Under the pieces are notes generated by a model. That model saw nothing but the letters and a program-made list of their open reading frames with translations. It did not search any database and was not told where the DNA came from. From the NCBI GenBank assembly GCA_036847185.1, contig DAIUAM010000017.1, positions 3,053 to 67,052 on the forward strand: DNA of 64,000 nucleotides, read 5' to 3'. A program made the position numbers and the translations under genes. Below are positions 18,274 through 31,118 of the stretch, piece after piece. Each line of letters opens with the position of its first letter. Position 1 is the stretch's first letter. Source of the DNA: UBA4738 sp002413305. GTDB taxonomy: Bacteria; Actinomycetota; UBA4738.

Positions 18274-19869
18274 TCACGACGCGGCCTCCGCAAGCGGGAG
18301 CTTCGCCACCACGCGGGTGCCGTCGCCAGGCCGCGACTCGATCTCCAGGTTTCCACCGATCTCGCCCACCCGGCGACGAAGCATCTCGAGGCCGATGTGG
18401 TTCTCCCGGCGGGCGAGCTCTTCGTCCCGGCGGGTGAATCCCTGTCCGGCGTCTCCGACCGTGACGGTGAGGTCGTGCTCGCCGGCCGAGAGCTGGACGG
18501 TCACGTTGCTGTGGGACGCGTGCTTCGCCGCGTTGGCCAGCGCCTCGCGGATCACGACGTAGGCCACCGAGAGCACCCGGGCGGGGACCTCGCTCAGGTC
18601 GCCTTCCACGGCCACCCGCGCCGGCAGGCGCCACCGCTTCACGACATCCTCGATGTAGCGCGTCAGCGGCTCCGACGCCTTGGGCGCGTCCTCGATAGGC
18701 CGCTGCAGGTCGAACAGGATCGCCCGGATCTCGCCGAGCGCCCGCCGGATCTCGGTCTTGGAATCCTGCAGGGTGGCCAAGGCTTCGACGGGGTTCTCCT
18801 GGACCCGCTTGTGCAGAGCCTCGAGCTCGAGCACCGCGCCGGCGACGGTCTGGGTCAGGCCGTCGTGGAGCGCGTAGGCCATCCGGGTACGCTCCCGGTC
18901 CAGGAGGGTGCTCACGACGTGCTGGCGGGCCTGGAGGGCGGAGTGCGCCGTGGAGATCGCCCGGGCGACCACGACCATCGAGACGGGGGAGATGGCCGGT
19001 CCTTCGGCCCAGCCGGCCATCGTGATCTCAACCGTGTCGCCATCCCGCCCGAACGCCGCGGCCAGGGCCCGCGAGGCGGAACCGAGGGCCACGCCCAACC
19101 GGTCCGTCAGCACGTCGTCCAGGCTGGGCTCGGAGGCGAGGGCGACTTCGGCGTGCAGCTCACGCGGAAGGCGCTGCGGCCACCCGTCGGCCGGGGAGGA
19201 GGACACCGCCAGGTCGGGGCCGCGCTCGGAGATCAGGAACAGCTCGTCGGCGTGGAGCGCTTCGCGGGCCGACGCCAGCAGGTCCTCGATCGTCCCGCCG
19301 GACCGTCCGAGGACCTCCTGGCAGGCGGAGAACACGCGTTGCAGGGCGGCCACGTCTTCGGCGTTCCGCAGCGTGGCGCCGGCCGCCCAGGCCGGGCCCG
19401 ACAGGATCCACAGGAGCTGGAGGTAGGGTCGGGCGCGTTCGATCCAGCCGCCCAACCGGCAAGGCGTGCTCGAGTCGAGCAGCAGCCGGCCGCCTTCCGG
19501 CAAGGGTAGGGACGCGACGCTCGCGCACCCCAGGCCCGCCAGGCGGGCGCCCGCGCCGGGGATGCTTCGCACGTCGGGGTACTCGGCAGCTTCGCTGGTC
19601 CCCTCCAGCACGGACGGGTCGAGGAGCGCGTGCCAAGGCCGCGCCGGACCCTCCCGCTCGAGGAGCTCCCAGCCGCCCGCGCCGCGCACGAACAGGCTGG
19701 CAGTCTCGAACCCGAGGTCGTCGCGGAGCCCGGCCATGGCCTGGGACATGGCGACCAGTCGGGCCGATCCGGGGGGACGGACGGACGTGAGGTGCGGGGC
19801 CGGAGAGGGGTTGCCGGCCGGCGTGCCTTCTCGAGGGATCCTGATGCCGATCTGTGCGTCACGAGCCAT
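18274..19869 (-). CDS. Cytoplasmic NarL-type sensor histidine kinase
   Basis: A 531-residue kinase. Residues 40-300 look like one or two GAF-type sensory domains without membrane helices. The dimerisation and phosphoacceptor box is RTRMAYALHDGLTQTVAGA, with His in the L-H-D-G form of the HisKA_3 family. The ATPase has VIREALANAAKHASHSNV (N box), VTVGDAGQGF (G1), HIGLEMLRRRVGEIGG and GDGTRVVAKLPL. I chose the ATG at 19869 because GGAGG lies upstream; the frame could extend to 20019. It probably senses a soluble or cytoplasmic signal and phosphorylates the adjacent regulator. Confidence 0.88.
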   Translation of the reverse strand: MARDAQIGIRIPREGTPAGNPSPAPHLTSVRPPGSARLVAMSQAMAGLRDDLGFETASLFVRGAGGWELLEREGPARPWHALLDPSVLEGTSEAAEYPDVRSIPGAGARLAGLGCASVASLPLPEGGRLLLDSSTPCRLGGWIERARPYLQLLWILSGPAWAAGATLRNAEDVAALQRVFSACQEVLGRSGGTIEDLLASAREALHADELFLISERGPDLAVSSSPADGWPQRLPRELHAEVALASEPSLDDVLTDRLGVALGSASRALAAAFGRDGDTVEITMAGWAEGPAISPVSMVVVARAISTAHSALQARQHVVSTLLDRERTRMAYALHDGLTQTVAGAVLELEALHKRVQENPVEALATLQDSKTEIRRALGEIRAILFDLQRPIEDAPKASEPLTRYIEDVVKRWRLPARVAVEGDLSEVPARVLSVAYVVIREALANAAKHASHSNVTVQLSAGEHDLTVTVGDAGQGFTRRDEELARRENHIGLEMLRRRVGEIGGNLEIESRPGDGTRVVAKLPLAEAAS

Positions 19870-20177
19870 CTTCGGCGTGCCCTCCTGTCGCGATGGGGTG
19901 CCACCGGAGATCGGCCGCAGCCTGTGACGGGGACCCGCTCCCACCTGATGGGGGGAAGGTTCGTCCGGCCGGCGGTCCCGGGCTCCTCTGCGTTCGTTGG
20001 GTTCTGGAGGAGGGCTCAAATTCTAGGCTCCGTCGTCCATTGTTCAAGCACACGAATGGGTGCGCCGTACTTCAGGCAATATCGGTCTAAGGTCCCAGCT
20101 TCTTGAACTTTCGGGCCAATCTCCCATCACCCGGCCCGGCGGCGGATGGAGGAGGTCCGAACAGGGGGTATGTCGCC
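19870..20177. other. Intergenic region upstream of the histidine kinase
   Basis: About 308 nt between the kinase start and the end of the Fe-S oxidoreductase gene. It probably carries the kinase promoter. I see no hairpin with a T-tract and no gene. Confidence 0.35.
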
Positions 20178-22277
20178 TCAGGCGGGTGCCATCGAAGCGG
20201 CCCCGGAAGCCTCACCGCCGGTCGTCGCCGCAGCTCCCTCCCCCGCGCCGACGGACTGCTCGATCACCTGCGCCACGTCCAGCACGCGGACCTGGCCGCC
20301 GGCCTGCTTCGCGCCGTCGTCTAGCATGATCATGCAGTAGGGACAGGCCACGCCGATCGCCTGGGCACCGGTGGAGATGGCCTCTTCGGTGCGCTCGAGG
20401 TTGATGCGCTTGCCGATCCGCTCCTCCATCCACATCCGGGAGCCGCCCGCTCCGCAACAGAAGGCCCGCTCGTGGTGGCGGGGCATCTCGGTCGTCTTCA
20501 GGCCCGGGATCCGGTCGAGAACGTGGCGGGGCTCGTCGTACACCCCGTTGTGCCGGCCCAGGTAACAGGGGTCGTGGTAGGTGAGCAGCTCGTTCACCTC
20601 GGCCGACGGCCGCAGCCGGCCTCCGGCCATGAGCGTCTCGAACAGCTGCGTGTGGTGGATAACCTCGTAGTCGCCGCCGAAGTCCGGGTACTCGTTGCGC
20701 AGCGTGTTGAAGCAGTGCGGGCAGTTGACGACGATCTTCTTCACGCCCGCCGCGTCCAGCGTCTCGATGTTCTGCCTCGCCATCTCCTGGTACAGGTACT
20801 CGTTTCCCATGCGCCGGGCCGGGTCGCCGTTGCAGAGCTCTCGGGGCCCCAGGATCGCGAAGGGAACCGCCGCCTTCTGCAGCAGGCGGGCCACGCCCTG
20901 GGCGATCTTCTTCGCCCGGTCGTCGAACGAGCTCGCGCACCCCACCCAGTACAGGTACTCGGGGGCCCGCCCGTCCTCCAGCACCCGCACGCCCAAGCCC
21001 TTGGCCCAGTCGGCGCGTTCGGACTGCGACACGCCCCACGGGTTCTGCGCGCTCTCGAGGTTGCGAAGGAGAAGGCCGGCCTCCTGCGGGAAGCGCGACT
21101 CGCCCATCACCAGGTTGCGGCGCATGTCGACGATGTGGTCGATGTGCTCGATGTCGACCGGGCACTCCTGCATGCACGCCCCGCACGTCACGCAGTCCCA
21201 GACGGCCTCGTCCTCGACCACGGTCGGGTTCAACGGCGTGGACTCGAACTCCTCGCTCCGCTTCTTCGCGGCCAGGATCTTCGGTCCCTCGTCGAAGAGC
21301 TGGTCGCGCATGTTCATGATGATCAGCTTCGGCGAGAGGGGCTTCCCGGTGTTCCAAGCCGGGCAGACGTTCTGGCACCGGCCGCACTCCGTGCAGGAGT
21401 AGAGGTCGAGCATCTCCTTCCACGTGAGGTCGGTGATGGTCGCCGCACCCAGGGAAACGTCGCCGGACTCGATCTTCTCCATGTCGATGTGCAGCGGCCG
21501 CAGCCTGCCGCGGGCCTTGGTGTTGGCGAAGAACACATTGATCTCGGAGACGAAGATGTGGAGGTGCTTCGAGTAAGGGATGTAGACCAGGAAGGCCAGG
21601 ATCAGCACGATGTGCGTCCACAGGAACAGGTGCTCGAACGCGCGGATCGTCCCCGCGCCCATCGGATGGTAGATCAGGGAGAAGAGCCAACTGATCGGCG
21701 TCCACTCCTTCGGCGCAGGGCTGTGCCCGAGGGCGATCTTGGCGCCGCGGAGCAGGAACAGGGACAGGACGATGCCCATGATCATCAGCAGCACGAAGTC
21801 GGCCTCGGCCATGTGGCTGCCCTTGAACCGCTCCGGCTTCTGGGCCTTGCGGATGAACACGGCCAGTTCGACGCCCACGAACACCAGCGCGGCGAACACG
21901 TCCTGGATGAGGCCGAGGGCAACCGAGTGACCGATCAGCGGGATGGCGAACCGGTCCCGGAAGACCTCGCCGAACGCCTCGACGATCGTGGTCAGCAGGA
22001 CCAGGAAGCCCCAGAAGATGAACGCGTGCATGATGCCCGGCAGGAAGCGCTGCAGCAGCTTGCGCTGGCCGAGCACGACCGTGGTCTCCAGTTCGATCCG
22101 CTTGGGGATGTCGTCGAAGCGCTGCACCGGCTTGCCGAGCATCACGAAGCGCCGGAGCTGGTCGGCCCGGCGGGAGAATGCGCCGAACGCCATCAGCAGC
22201 AACAGGCCCAGGAAGAGGGGACCGATCACCTGCGAGCCGGTCAACGCGAGCGCAGCTGTGGCGGCGAGGCTAGGCAC
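20178..22277 (-). CDS. EtfD/EMO-type ETF:menaquinone oxidoreductase (membrane Fe-S protein)
   Basis: A 699-residue protein with three parts. Residues 10-270 hold about six membrane helices with several histidines suited to heme b, as in NarI-like domains. Residues 310-400 hold two [4Fe-4S] motifs, CTECGRCQNVCP and CVTCGACMQECP. Residues 430-670 hold two CCG-type domains with NCPHCFNT, HDPCYLGRHN, CCGAGGSRMWMEE and ACPYCM. This is the layout of the mycobacterial EtfD (Rv0338c) and Geobacter EMO proteins, which pass electrons from reduced ETF to menaquinone during acyl-CoA oxidation. The start is a GTG preceded by TACACT with 8 nt spacing, probably a leaderless mRNA. The C-terminus ends in an Ala/Gly-rich tail. 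Confidence 0.82.
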   Translation of the reverse strand: MPSLAATAALALTGSQVIGPLFLGLLLLMAFGAFSRRADQLRRFVMLGKPVQRFDDIPKRIELETTVVLGQRKLLQRFLPGIMHAFIFWGFLVLLTTIVEAFGEVFRDRFAIPLIGHSVALGLIQDVFAALVFVGVELAVFIRKAQKPERFKGSHMAEADFVLLMIMGIVLSLFLLRGAKIALGHSPAPKEWTPISWLFSLIYHPMGAGTIRAFEHLFLWTHIVLILAFLVYIPYSKHLHIFVSEINVFFANTKARGRLRPLHIDMEKIESGDVSLGAATITDLTWKEMLDLYSCTECGRCQNVCPAWNTGKPLSPKLIIMNMRDQLFDEGPKILAAKKRSEEFESTPLNPTVVEDEAVWDCVTCGACMQECPVDIEHIDHIVDMRRNLVMGESRFPQEAGLLLRNLESAQNPWGVSQSERADWAKGLGVRVLEDGRAPEYLYWVGCASSFDDRAKKIAQGVARLLQKAAVPFAILGPRELCNGDPARRMGNEYLYQEMARQNIETLDAAGVKKIVVNCPHCFNTLRNEYPDFGGDYEVIHHTQLFETLMAGGRLRPSAEVNELLTYHDPCYLGRHNGVYDEPRHVLDRIPGLKTTEMPRHHERAFCCGAGGSRMWMEERIGKRINLERTEEAISTGAQAIGVACPYCMIMLDDGAKQAGGQVRVLDVAQVIEQSVGAGEGAAATTGGEASGAASMAPA

Positions 22278-22285
22278 AGTGCGCG

Positions 22286-22291
22286 AGTGTA
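22286..22291 (-). promoter_or_regulatory. -10 box for a leaderless EtfD-like mRNA
   Basis: TACACT on the minus strand ends 8 nt before the GTG at 22277, with no ribosome site in between, so the transcript would begin at or next to the start codon. Confidence 0.45.
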
Positions 22292-22397
22292 GGTGCCCGC
22301 GCGCGAGCGCCGCAACCTGCGTTGCCGCAGACAGCCGGCGTTCATCGGGGCGGTCGAACCCCTGCGGGCCGAACGCTCGCCGGGCCGAAGGAGGACG

Positions 22398-23867
22398 CTA
22401 GCCGGCGTTCGCTCCCATGCCGGAGTCTTCCGGGCCGTGGCCCTCATCCTCGTAGGGCGCGTCGGAACCGTAGAACCCACCCGAGGTGCCGGTCTCCCCG
22501 CCGGTACCGGCGAACCACGAGCGGGGTTCGGGCCCGGCGTCGCCGCCCTCGTACTCGGTCTCGCCTTTCAAGCCGGACGGGGTGAGGAGCAGCGGCGGGT
22601 TGCCGACGGATGCCAGCTCGGCAAGGTCCGCGTCGATCGAAGAGATCGCGTCGGCCATGGGGGCCAGGGCCTGGCGGATCCGCTCGGGGACGCCTTCGAC
22701 CTGGGAGCGAACGTCGTTCACCTTCGCCTGAACCGTCAGGACGACCGGTTCGATCTGCTCCCGCCAGGCGGCGAAGCGGGCGACCTCCGCCTGGACCTCG
22801 CGCCACAGTCGGTCGGCCTCGGCCACCTGCTGCTCCATGCTCTCCCGCGCCCGCTCGACGATCCGCGCCGCCGACTCCTCCGCGGCGCTCAGGATCCCGG
22901 CGATCTCGTCCGACAGGAACCGCGAGGTCATCTCCGCCGTGCGGTCCGGCTCGGGTTCGGGCTCGGGCTCAGCGACGGCGGCCGGCACGTCGGCCTGGCT
23001 CCAGCCCGGCGAGTCGCTCGGGTGCTCTTCGACCCCCGGCGTCATGACCTCGGACTGGGATGCATCGGTCTCGAACGGGTGGTTCTGGCCGAACTCCATC
23101 GGCGATTCCTGCGGGGCTGCCACTGCGACCTCCTCGGGGTGGGTGTGCTCGGGTTCCGTCTGGTACGGGGCCTCTTCGGCCGGCTGCTGCTCGGCCTCCG
23201 CCTGCCGCTCCGGATGGGACGGCGGCACGTCGAAATCGTCCGCGCCGTCGAACAGCGGGGGAACCGGCGGTTCGGGGTCCTCCCCGGCGGACGGGATGTC
23301 GTAGAGGCCGCCGGCATCGCTGATCTCGTAGCGGGGGACCGGGGGCTCGTCCTGGCCCGCGTAGGCGGAATCCCAGCTCTCGAACAGGAACTCGTCGTCC
23401 GATGCGGCGGGGGCCGGCGGGGGGGTGTCGGCGAGCGGAGCCACCTCGAACGACGGCGCCTCATAGCTGGTGGCGAACGCGTCCGGCGGGGAGGTCTCCG
23501 GCGCGTCCTCCACGGCGAAAGGCTCCGCCGGGTCGTCAGGCTCCACGGATCCGGATGGCTCGGAAGGTGCGGGTTCGGGCGCTCCCAAGGGTGCCGCTTC
23601 GGTGACCGGGATCGGGGGCATCGCCGCCTGGCGCTCCGCGACCAGGTCCAGCTGTGTGCGGAGGCGTTCGAGCTGCTCCTCCATGCGGCTGTTCCGTTCG
23701 CGCATGGACCCCATCTCACCCTCGAGCTCTGCGACCTTGGACTCGGCCGCCCGGACCCGGCCCTCGGCCTGCCGCAGCATGATGTCGCGGTCCGCGATGA
23801 TCTGGTTCACCGCCGACCGCCGGTAGCCGAACACGCCCTTGCCGAGCTCCTGTCCTTCGCTCGTCAT
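22398..23867 (-). CDS. DivIVA-like coiled-coil protein
   Basis: A 489-residue soluble protein. Residues 8-45 (KGVFGYRRSAVNQIIADRD) match the N-terminal membrane-curvature/cell-division domain of the DivIVA family. A coiled coil to about residue 75 (VRAAESKVAELEGEMGSM) follows, then a long acidic Pro/Glu-rich linker to about 320. A second predicted coiled coil (ESAARIVERARESMEQQVAEADRL) and an acidic tail complete it. The ATG at 23867 has a clear GGAGG site. Polar organisation or septum work is expected from the family; the linker length is unusual. It is divergent from dnaK. Confidence 0.65.
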   Translation of the reverse strand: MTSEGQELGKGVFGYRRSAVNQIIADRDIMLRQAEGRVRAAESKVAELEGEMGSMRERNSRMEEQLERLRTQLDLVAERQAAMPPIPVTEAAPLGAPEPAPSEPSGSVEPDDPAEPFAVEDAPETSPPDAFATSYEAPSFEVAPLADTPPPAPAASDDEFLFESWDSAYAGQDEPPVPRYEISDAGGLYDIPSAGEDPEPPVPPLFDGADDFDVPPSHPERQAEAEQQPAEEAPYQTEPEHTHPEEVAVAAPQESPMEFGQNHPFETDASQSEVMTPGVEEHPSDSPGWSQADVPAAVAEPEPEPEPDRTAEMTSRFLSDEIAGILSAAEESAARIVERARESMEQQVAEADRLWREVQAEVARFAAWREQIEPVVLTVQAKVNDVRSQVEGVPERIRQALAPMADAISSIDADLAELASVGNPPLLLTPSGLKGETEYEGGDAGPEPRSWFAGTGGETGTSGGFYGSDAPYEDEGHGPEDSGMGANAG

Positions 23868-24021
23868 CGCAGACCCTCCTTCGCGCCGCCCACGTCGTCG
23901 CATGACGGTTCATTCCTACATCGAAAGCAGAAGTATCGGCAGCCGTCGGGCCCGGCTTCAATCCTCCTTTTGCCCGGATGGGCCGCAGGCGGCCCCGTCG
24001 CCGCTCATCCCCTCGCCAAAG

Positions 24022-24050
24022 TTGACAACAGGACACTTAACATTTATCCT
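24022..24050 (+). promoter_or_regulatory. dnaK operon promoter
   Basis: TTGACA (24022-24027) and TATCCT (24045-24050) are separated by 17 nt, a good housekeeping-type promoter about 70 nt before dnaK. An HspR operator of the HAIR type (CTTGAGT-N7-ACTCAAG) is expected near here but I do not see a good match. Only a direct repeat of ACTTA lies across the region. Confidence 0.55.
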
Positions 24051-24122
24051 TTGCAGTGACTTAGCTTGGCGCAGCTCACGGCGCTGGGCGTTCCGACGAG
24101 GAAGAAGAGGAGGCAGAGCCCT

Positions 24123-25991
24123 ATGCCACGTGCAGTTGGGATCGATTTGGGGACCACGAACTCGGTGGTTGTCGTTCTGGAGGGCGGCGAGCCGGTCGTG
24201 ATCCCGAACGCGGAGGGCGCGAGGACCACCCCATCGGTCGTCGGGTTCTCCAAGACCGGAGAGATCGTGGTCGGGGAGGTCGCCAAGCGGCAGGCCATCA
24301 CCAACCCCGACCGGACGATCCGTTCGATCAAGCGCCAGATGGGGCGCAAGGACGCATCCGTGGACATCGACGGCAAGAAGTGGACGCCCCAGGAGATCTC
24401 GGCGCAGATCCTCGGGAAGCTGAAGCGCGACGCCGAGTCCTACCTGGGCGACAAGGTCACCCAGGCGGTCATCACGGTCCCTGCGTACTTCGACGACTCC
24501 CAGCGCCAGGCCACCAACGAGGCCGGACAGATCGCCGGGCTCGAAGTGCTTCGGATCATCAACGAGCCGACGTCGGCCGCACTGGCATACGGGCTCGACA
24601 AGCAGCACGACCAGACGATCCTGGTCTTCGACCTGGGCGGAGGGACCTTCGACGTGTCGCTGCTCGAGATCGGCGAGGGGGTCTTCGAGGTCAAGGCGAC
24701 CGCCGGGAACACCCAGCTCGGCGGCGACGACTGGGACCAGCGGGTCATCGACTGGCTGGTGACGCAGTTCAAGAACGGCCACGGCGTCGACCTCTCGAAG
24801 GACCGGATGGCCATGCAGCGCCTGAAGGAGGCCGCGGAGAAGGCGAAGATCGAGCTCAGCCAGGTCACGGAGACCACGATCAACCTGCCGTTCATCACCG
24901 CGACCGCCGACGGCCCGCTCCACCTGGAAGAGAAGCTCAGCCGGGCGGAGTTCGAACGCATGACCGCCGATCTGGTCGAAGCGTGCGCCGGACCGTTCCA
25001 CCAGGCCGTGAAGGACTGGGGCAAGGACGTGTCGGCCATCGATCACGTGGTATTGGTCGGCGGTTCGACCCGCATGCCGATGATCCAGGACCTGGTCCGC
25101 AAGCTGACCGGGGGCAAGGAGCCTCACAAGGGCGTCAACCCGGACGAGGTCGTGGCGATCGGCGCGGCCATCCAGGCCGGCGTGCTGAAGGGCGACGTGA
25201 AGGACATCCTGTTGCTGGACGTCACCCCACTCTCTCTGGGCGTGGAGACGAAGGGCGGTATCTTCACCAAGCTGATCGAACGCAACACGACCATCCCCAC
25301 CCGCAAGAGCGAGATCTTCACCACCGCGGACGACAACCAGACCACGGTGGAGGTCCACGTCCTGCAGGGCGAGGCCGAGACGGTGTTCTCGCCGGGAGTG
25401 CGTTCCCTGGGCAAGTTCCACCTGATGGGCGTCCCGCCGGCGCCGAGGGGCGTGCCGCAGATCGAGGTCGCCTTCGACATCGACGCGAACGGCATCGTGA
25501 ACGTGAGCGCGAAGGACCTCGCCACCGGCAAGGAGCAGCAGATGACCATCACCGGCGGGACGGCCCTGTCCAAGGACGAGATCGACCGGATGCAGCAGGA
25601 GGCCTCCAAGTTCGCGGAGGAGGACCACAAGCGCCGCGAGGCCGCGGAGGCCCGCAACCAGGCCGACCAGCTCACCTATCAGGTCGACAAGGCGCTGGTC
25701 GAGTACGGCGACAAGGTGCCGGCCGATGAGCGGGAGGCCGTGGTCAAGGCGAACGACGAGGTCAAGGAGGCCCTGAAGGGCGAGGACGTCGAACGGATCA
25801 CGTCCACGACCGAGACGCTGATGCAGGCCTTCCAGCGGATCGGCCAGGCCGTGTACGCCAACCAGCAGGCCCAGGCCGGGACCGCCCAGGCCGCGGCAGG
25901 CGGCGGCGGCTCGGAGCCGGACGACGCGTCCTCCTCCAGCGAGGGCGACGTGGTCGAGGGAGAGATCGTCGACGAGGGAGGTGCCTCGTGA
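24123..25991 (+). CDS. dnaK: Molecular chaperone DnaK (Hsp70)
   Basis: A 622-residue Hsp70. The ATPase domain starts [15 protein letters not shown] and has [29 protein letters not shown] and [13 protein letters not shown]. The substrate domain follows with [14 protein letters not shown]. The lid ends in a Gly/Ser-rich, acidic C-terminus (VVEGEIVDE), the usual actinobacterial tail. The ATG at 24123 is supported by GAGGAGG. It folds and refolds proteins in an ATP cycle driven by DnaJ and GrpE, whose genes follow. Confidence 0.97.
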   Translation: MPRAVGIDLGTTNSVVVVLEGGEPVVIPNAEGARTTPSVVGFSKTGEIVVGEVAKRQAITNPDRTIRSIKRQMGRKDASVDIDGKKWTPQEISAQILGKLKRDAESYLGDKVTQAVITVPAYFDDSQRQATNEAGQIAGLEVLRIINEPTSAALAYGLDKQHDQTILVFDLGGGTFDVSLLEIGEGVFEVKATAGNTQLGGDDWDQRVIDWLVTQFKNGHGVDLSKDRMAMQRLKEAAEKAKIELSQVTETTINLPFITATADGPLHLEEKLSRAEFERMTADLVEACAGPFHQAVKDWGKDVSAIDHVVLVGGSTRMPMIQDLVRKLTGGKEPHKGVNPDEVVAIGAAIQAGVLKGDVKDILLLDVTPLSLGVETKGGIFTKLIERNTTIPTRKSEIFTTADDNQTTVEVHVLQGEAETVFSPGVRSLGKFHLMGVPPAPRGVPQIEVAFDIDANGIVNVSAKDLATGKEQQMTITGGTALSKDEIDRMQQEASKFAEEDHKRREAAEARNQADQLTYQVDKALVEYGDKVPADEREAVVKANDEVKEALKGEDVERITSTTETLMQAFQRIGQAVYANQQAQAGTAQAAAGGGGSEPDDASSSSEGDVVEGEIVDEGGAS

Positions 25992-26037
25992 TGGCCGGAC
26001 GCGGCACGGGGACGATGGTCACGACGAAGGCGATCGG

Positions 26038-26685
26038 ATGAGCGACCACACCCACCGCGAGGAAGAGGAGGAGCGCCAGGCGGCTCGCCACGTCAGAGTG
26101 ACCGACAAGCGCCGCGTCCACCACGCCGACGGGCCTGCCGAGCCGAACGACCAAGCGGGCGAACGAGATCTCGGCGCTCCGGACACGCAAGGCCAGCCGG
26201 CACCGGTCGTGGGCGTGGCCGGCCCGGCAGGGTCGCGGGAGGAGCTCGAGGTGGCCCGCAAGCAGGCGGCCGAGTACCTCGAACACCTCCAGCGGCTGAA
26301 GGCCGAATTCGACAACTACCGCAAGCGTGTCTTGAAGGAGCAGACCCGCGCCGTGGAGATGGCCTCGGAGCCGCTGCTCCGCAGGCTGCTCGAGGTGCTC
26401 GACGAGTTCGAACTGGCCCTGATGGCCGCCGAGCAGAAGCCGGACTTCGATCGGTTCCTGCACGGCGTGGAGCTCGTGTACGCCAAGCTCCAGGAGATCC
26501 TCCGCTCGGAGGGTCTGGAGCGGATCGACGCGAAGGGCAAGCCGTTCGACCCTGAGCAGCACGAGGCGCTGATGCAGTCGGGCGACGGGGACGGCGAACC
26601 GCGGGTGGCCGACGTTCTCCGCAACGGGTACTCGCTGCGCGGCCGTGTGATCCGCCCGGCCGGCGTCAAGGTCGTCCGGAAGTAA
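26038..26685 (+). CDS. grpE: Nucleotide exchange factor GrpE
   Basis: A 215-residue GrpE. A charged N-terminal tail is followed by the long dimerising helix ([19 protein letters not shown], then [11 protein letters not shown]), a four-helix region and the C-terminal beta domain ([24 protein letters not shown], then [10 protein letters not shown]). It releases ADP from DnaK. I chose the ATG at 26038, preceded by GAAGG; an earlier in-frame GTG at 25981 overlaps the dnaK end and would add 19 residues. Confidence 0.94.
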   Translation: MSDHTHREEEEERQAARHVRVTDKRRVHHADGPAEPNDQAGERDLGAPDTQGQPAPVVGVAGPAGSREELEVARKQAAEYLEHLQRLKAEFDNYRKRVLKEQTRAVEMASEPLLRRLLEVLDEFELALMAAEQKPDFDRFLHGVELVYAKLQEILRSEGLERIDAKGKPFDPEQHEALMQSGDGDGEPRVADVLRNGYSLRGRVIRPAGVKVVRK

Positions 26686-26716
26686 CCGCACCGACCGAGA
26701 GGGAGCTGAGGCCGGG

Positions 26717-27883
26717 ATGGCGAACGGCGAGATCCGCCGGGAGTGGTTCGACAAGGACTACTACCAGACACTCGGCGTGGCCAAGAATGCGACCGCGGCC
26801 GAGATCAAGAAGGCCTACCGGAAGCTCGCCCAGAAGTACCACCCCGACAACAACCCGGGGAACAAAGAGGCCGAGGAGCGGTTCAAGGAGATCTCGGCCG
26901 CGCACGACGTCCTGGCCGACGAGGACAAGCGCGTCCAGTACGACCAGGTCCGCGACATGGTGTCGTCGGGGGTGGGCTTCGGCGGGGGCGCCGGCGGTCG
27001 CGGAGGGCCCGGGGGCCGCGTCCGCGTGGAGGGGTTCCCGTTCGGCACGGAGGGAGCCGACGGTTTCGGCGACCTCTCCGACCTGTTCGGTTCGATCTTC
27101 AGCGGGGCCGCCGGAGCTCGCGGCGGGCGGGCCCGGGAGCCGGCCCACGGCGACGACCTGGAGACCGAGGCGCGGATCTCGTTCGAGGACGCGATGCGCG
27201 GCACCACGATCCCGCTCCGCATCCAGGGGCCAGCCCCCTGCCCGCGGTGCAAGGGGTCGGGCGCCGAGCCCGGCACGTCGCCGGTCACGTGTCCGACGTG
27301 CGGGGGGAGCGGGACCGTCGCTGCGAACCAGGGCGTGTTCTCGATCGCCCGGCCGTGCCCACAGTGCCACGGGAGCGGCCGGATCGTCGAGCACCCGTGC
27401 ACGGAATGCCATGGCTCGGGGAGCGTCAGGCGGACCCGGGAGTTCTCGGTACGGATCCCGGCGGGTGTGCGGGACGGGGCCCGGATCAAGGTCCCCGGCC
27501 GCGGCGAGCCCGGCCCACCCGGCTCGCGTCCCGGCGACCTGTATGTGGTGGTCCGCGTCACACCGCATGAGCTGTTCGGCCGGAAAGACTCTGACCTCAC
27601 GCTCAACCTGCCGCTCTCGTACACGGAGGCGGCCCTGGGCGCGAACGTGGAGGTCCCCACTCTGGACGGGCCGGTCACGCTCAAGATCCCGGCCGGCACG
27701 CCCGCCGGCAAGACCTTCCGGATCCGGGGAAAGGGCGCGCCGAAGGCGAAGAAGGGCGGACAGGGAGACCTGCTGGTCACCGTGGGGGTGAACGTGCCGT
27801 CGAAGCTCTCGAAGGAGGAGAAGGAGTTGCTCTCACAACTGCGAGAGGTGGAGAAGGAGCCGCGGGGGCGGCAGCGGGTGTGA
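26717..27883 (+). CDS. dnaJ: Chaperone DnaJ (Hsp40)
   Basis: A 388-residue type I J protein. The J domain (residues 8-75) holds [21 protein letters not shown] and the catalytic HPD (KYHPDNN). A Gly-rich linker follows. Four zinc-binding CxxCxGxG repeats ([32 protein letters not shown]) come next, and then the C-terminal substrate domains. It delivers clients to DnaK and stimulates its ATPase. It lies 31 nt after grpE. Confidence 0.96.
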   Translation: MANGEIRREWFDKDYYQTLGVAKNATAAEIKKAYRKLAQKYHPDNNPGNKEAEERFKEISAAHDVLADEDKRVQYDQVRDMVSSGVGFGGGAGGRGGPGGRVRVEGFPFGTEGADGFGDLSDLFGSIFSGAAGARGGRAREPAHGDDLETEARISFEDAMRGTTIPLRIQGPAPCPRCKGSGAEPGTSPVTCPTCGGSGTVAANQGVFSIARPCPQCHGSGRIVEHPCTECHGSGSVRRTREFSVRIPAGVRDGARIKVPGRGEPGPPGSRPGDLYVVVRVTPHELFGRKDSDLTLNLPLSYTEAALGANVEVPTLDGPVTLKIPAGTPAGKTFRIRGKGAPKAKKGGQGDLLVTVGVNVPSKLSKEEKELLSQLREVEKEPRGRQRV

Positions 27884-27897
27884 GGGGGCGATGGACC

Positions 27898-28443
27898 ATG
27901 GGCAAGAGGGAAGGCTCGAAAGGACCGGAGCCGGTCCCGGAGGACCGGGCGGTCTACATCATCAGCGTGGCCGCCGAGCTGGCTGGGGTGCACCCGCAGA
28001 CCCTCCGCATCTACGAGCGGAAGGGCCTGCTCAGCCCGGCCCGCACCGCGGGCAACACGCGGCGGTATTCCGAGCGTGACATCGCCCGGCTCCGCGCGAT
28101 CCAGCGCCTGACCCAGGAGGAGGGGCTGAACCTCGCAGGGGTGAAGATGATCGTGGAGCTCGAGAACGAGCTTGACCGCATGCGCCGGCGCCAGGAGGCG
28201 ATCGAGCGGGAGCTCGAACGCGCCCGGGCGCGTCTCCGCGACGAGATCGAGGCCTACCGGCGGCGCCATCCATCGGTGGAGATCGTCCCGCTTTCGAGTG
28301 TGCGGCGGCTGGGGCTCCGGCTCGCCACCCGGCAGGCGGTCCCCTACGACGCGGAGGACGAGCGGCGGGCTCCGATCGCGGTGGGCCCGTCCTCATTCGG
28401 CAGGTCCCGCCTCACGAAGACGGCCAAGCGCCGCGCGACATGA
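27898..28443 (+). CDS. hspR: Heat-shock repressor HspR (MerR family)
   Basis: A 181-residue MerR-type regulator with the [23 protein letters not shown] followed by [20 protein letters not shown], then [21 protein letters not shown] and a coiled-coil dimerisation helix. In Streptomyces and Mycobacterium, HspR binds HAIR operators with DnaK as corepressor and shuts off the dnaK operon and clpB. The C-terminal 50 residues are longer than in the classic protein. Start at ATG 27898, 9 nt after GGGGG; a GTG at 27880 overlaps the dnaJ stop. Confidence 0.92.
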   Translation: MGKREGSKGPEPVPEDRAVYIISVAAELAGVHPQTLRIYERKGLLSPARTAGNTRRYSERDIARLRAIQRLTQEEGLNLAGVKMIVELENELDRMRRRQEAIERELERARARLRDEIEAYRRRHPSVEIVPLSSVRRLGLRLATRQAVPYDAEDERRAPIAVGPSSFGRSRLTKTAKRRAT

Positions 28444-28483
28444 TCGACGCGAACCTGACATCGAGAGAGAAACGAGAACCCAT

Positions 28484-31078
<2,595 letters not shown>

Positions 31079-31118
31079 ACCGGCTTCACCGGTTCCCGTG
31101 CTGGTCGATACCTGAGGG

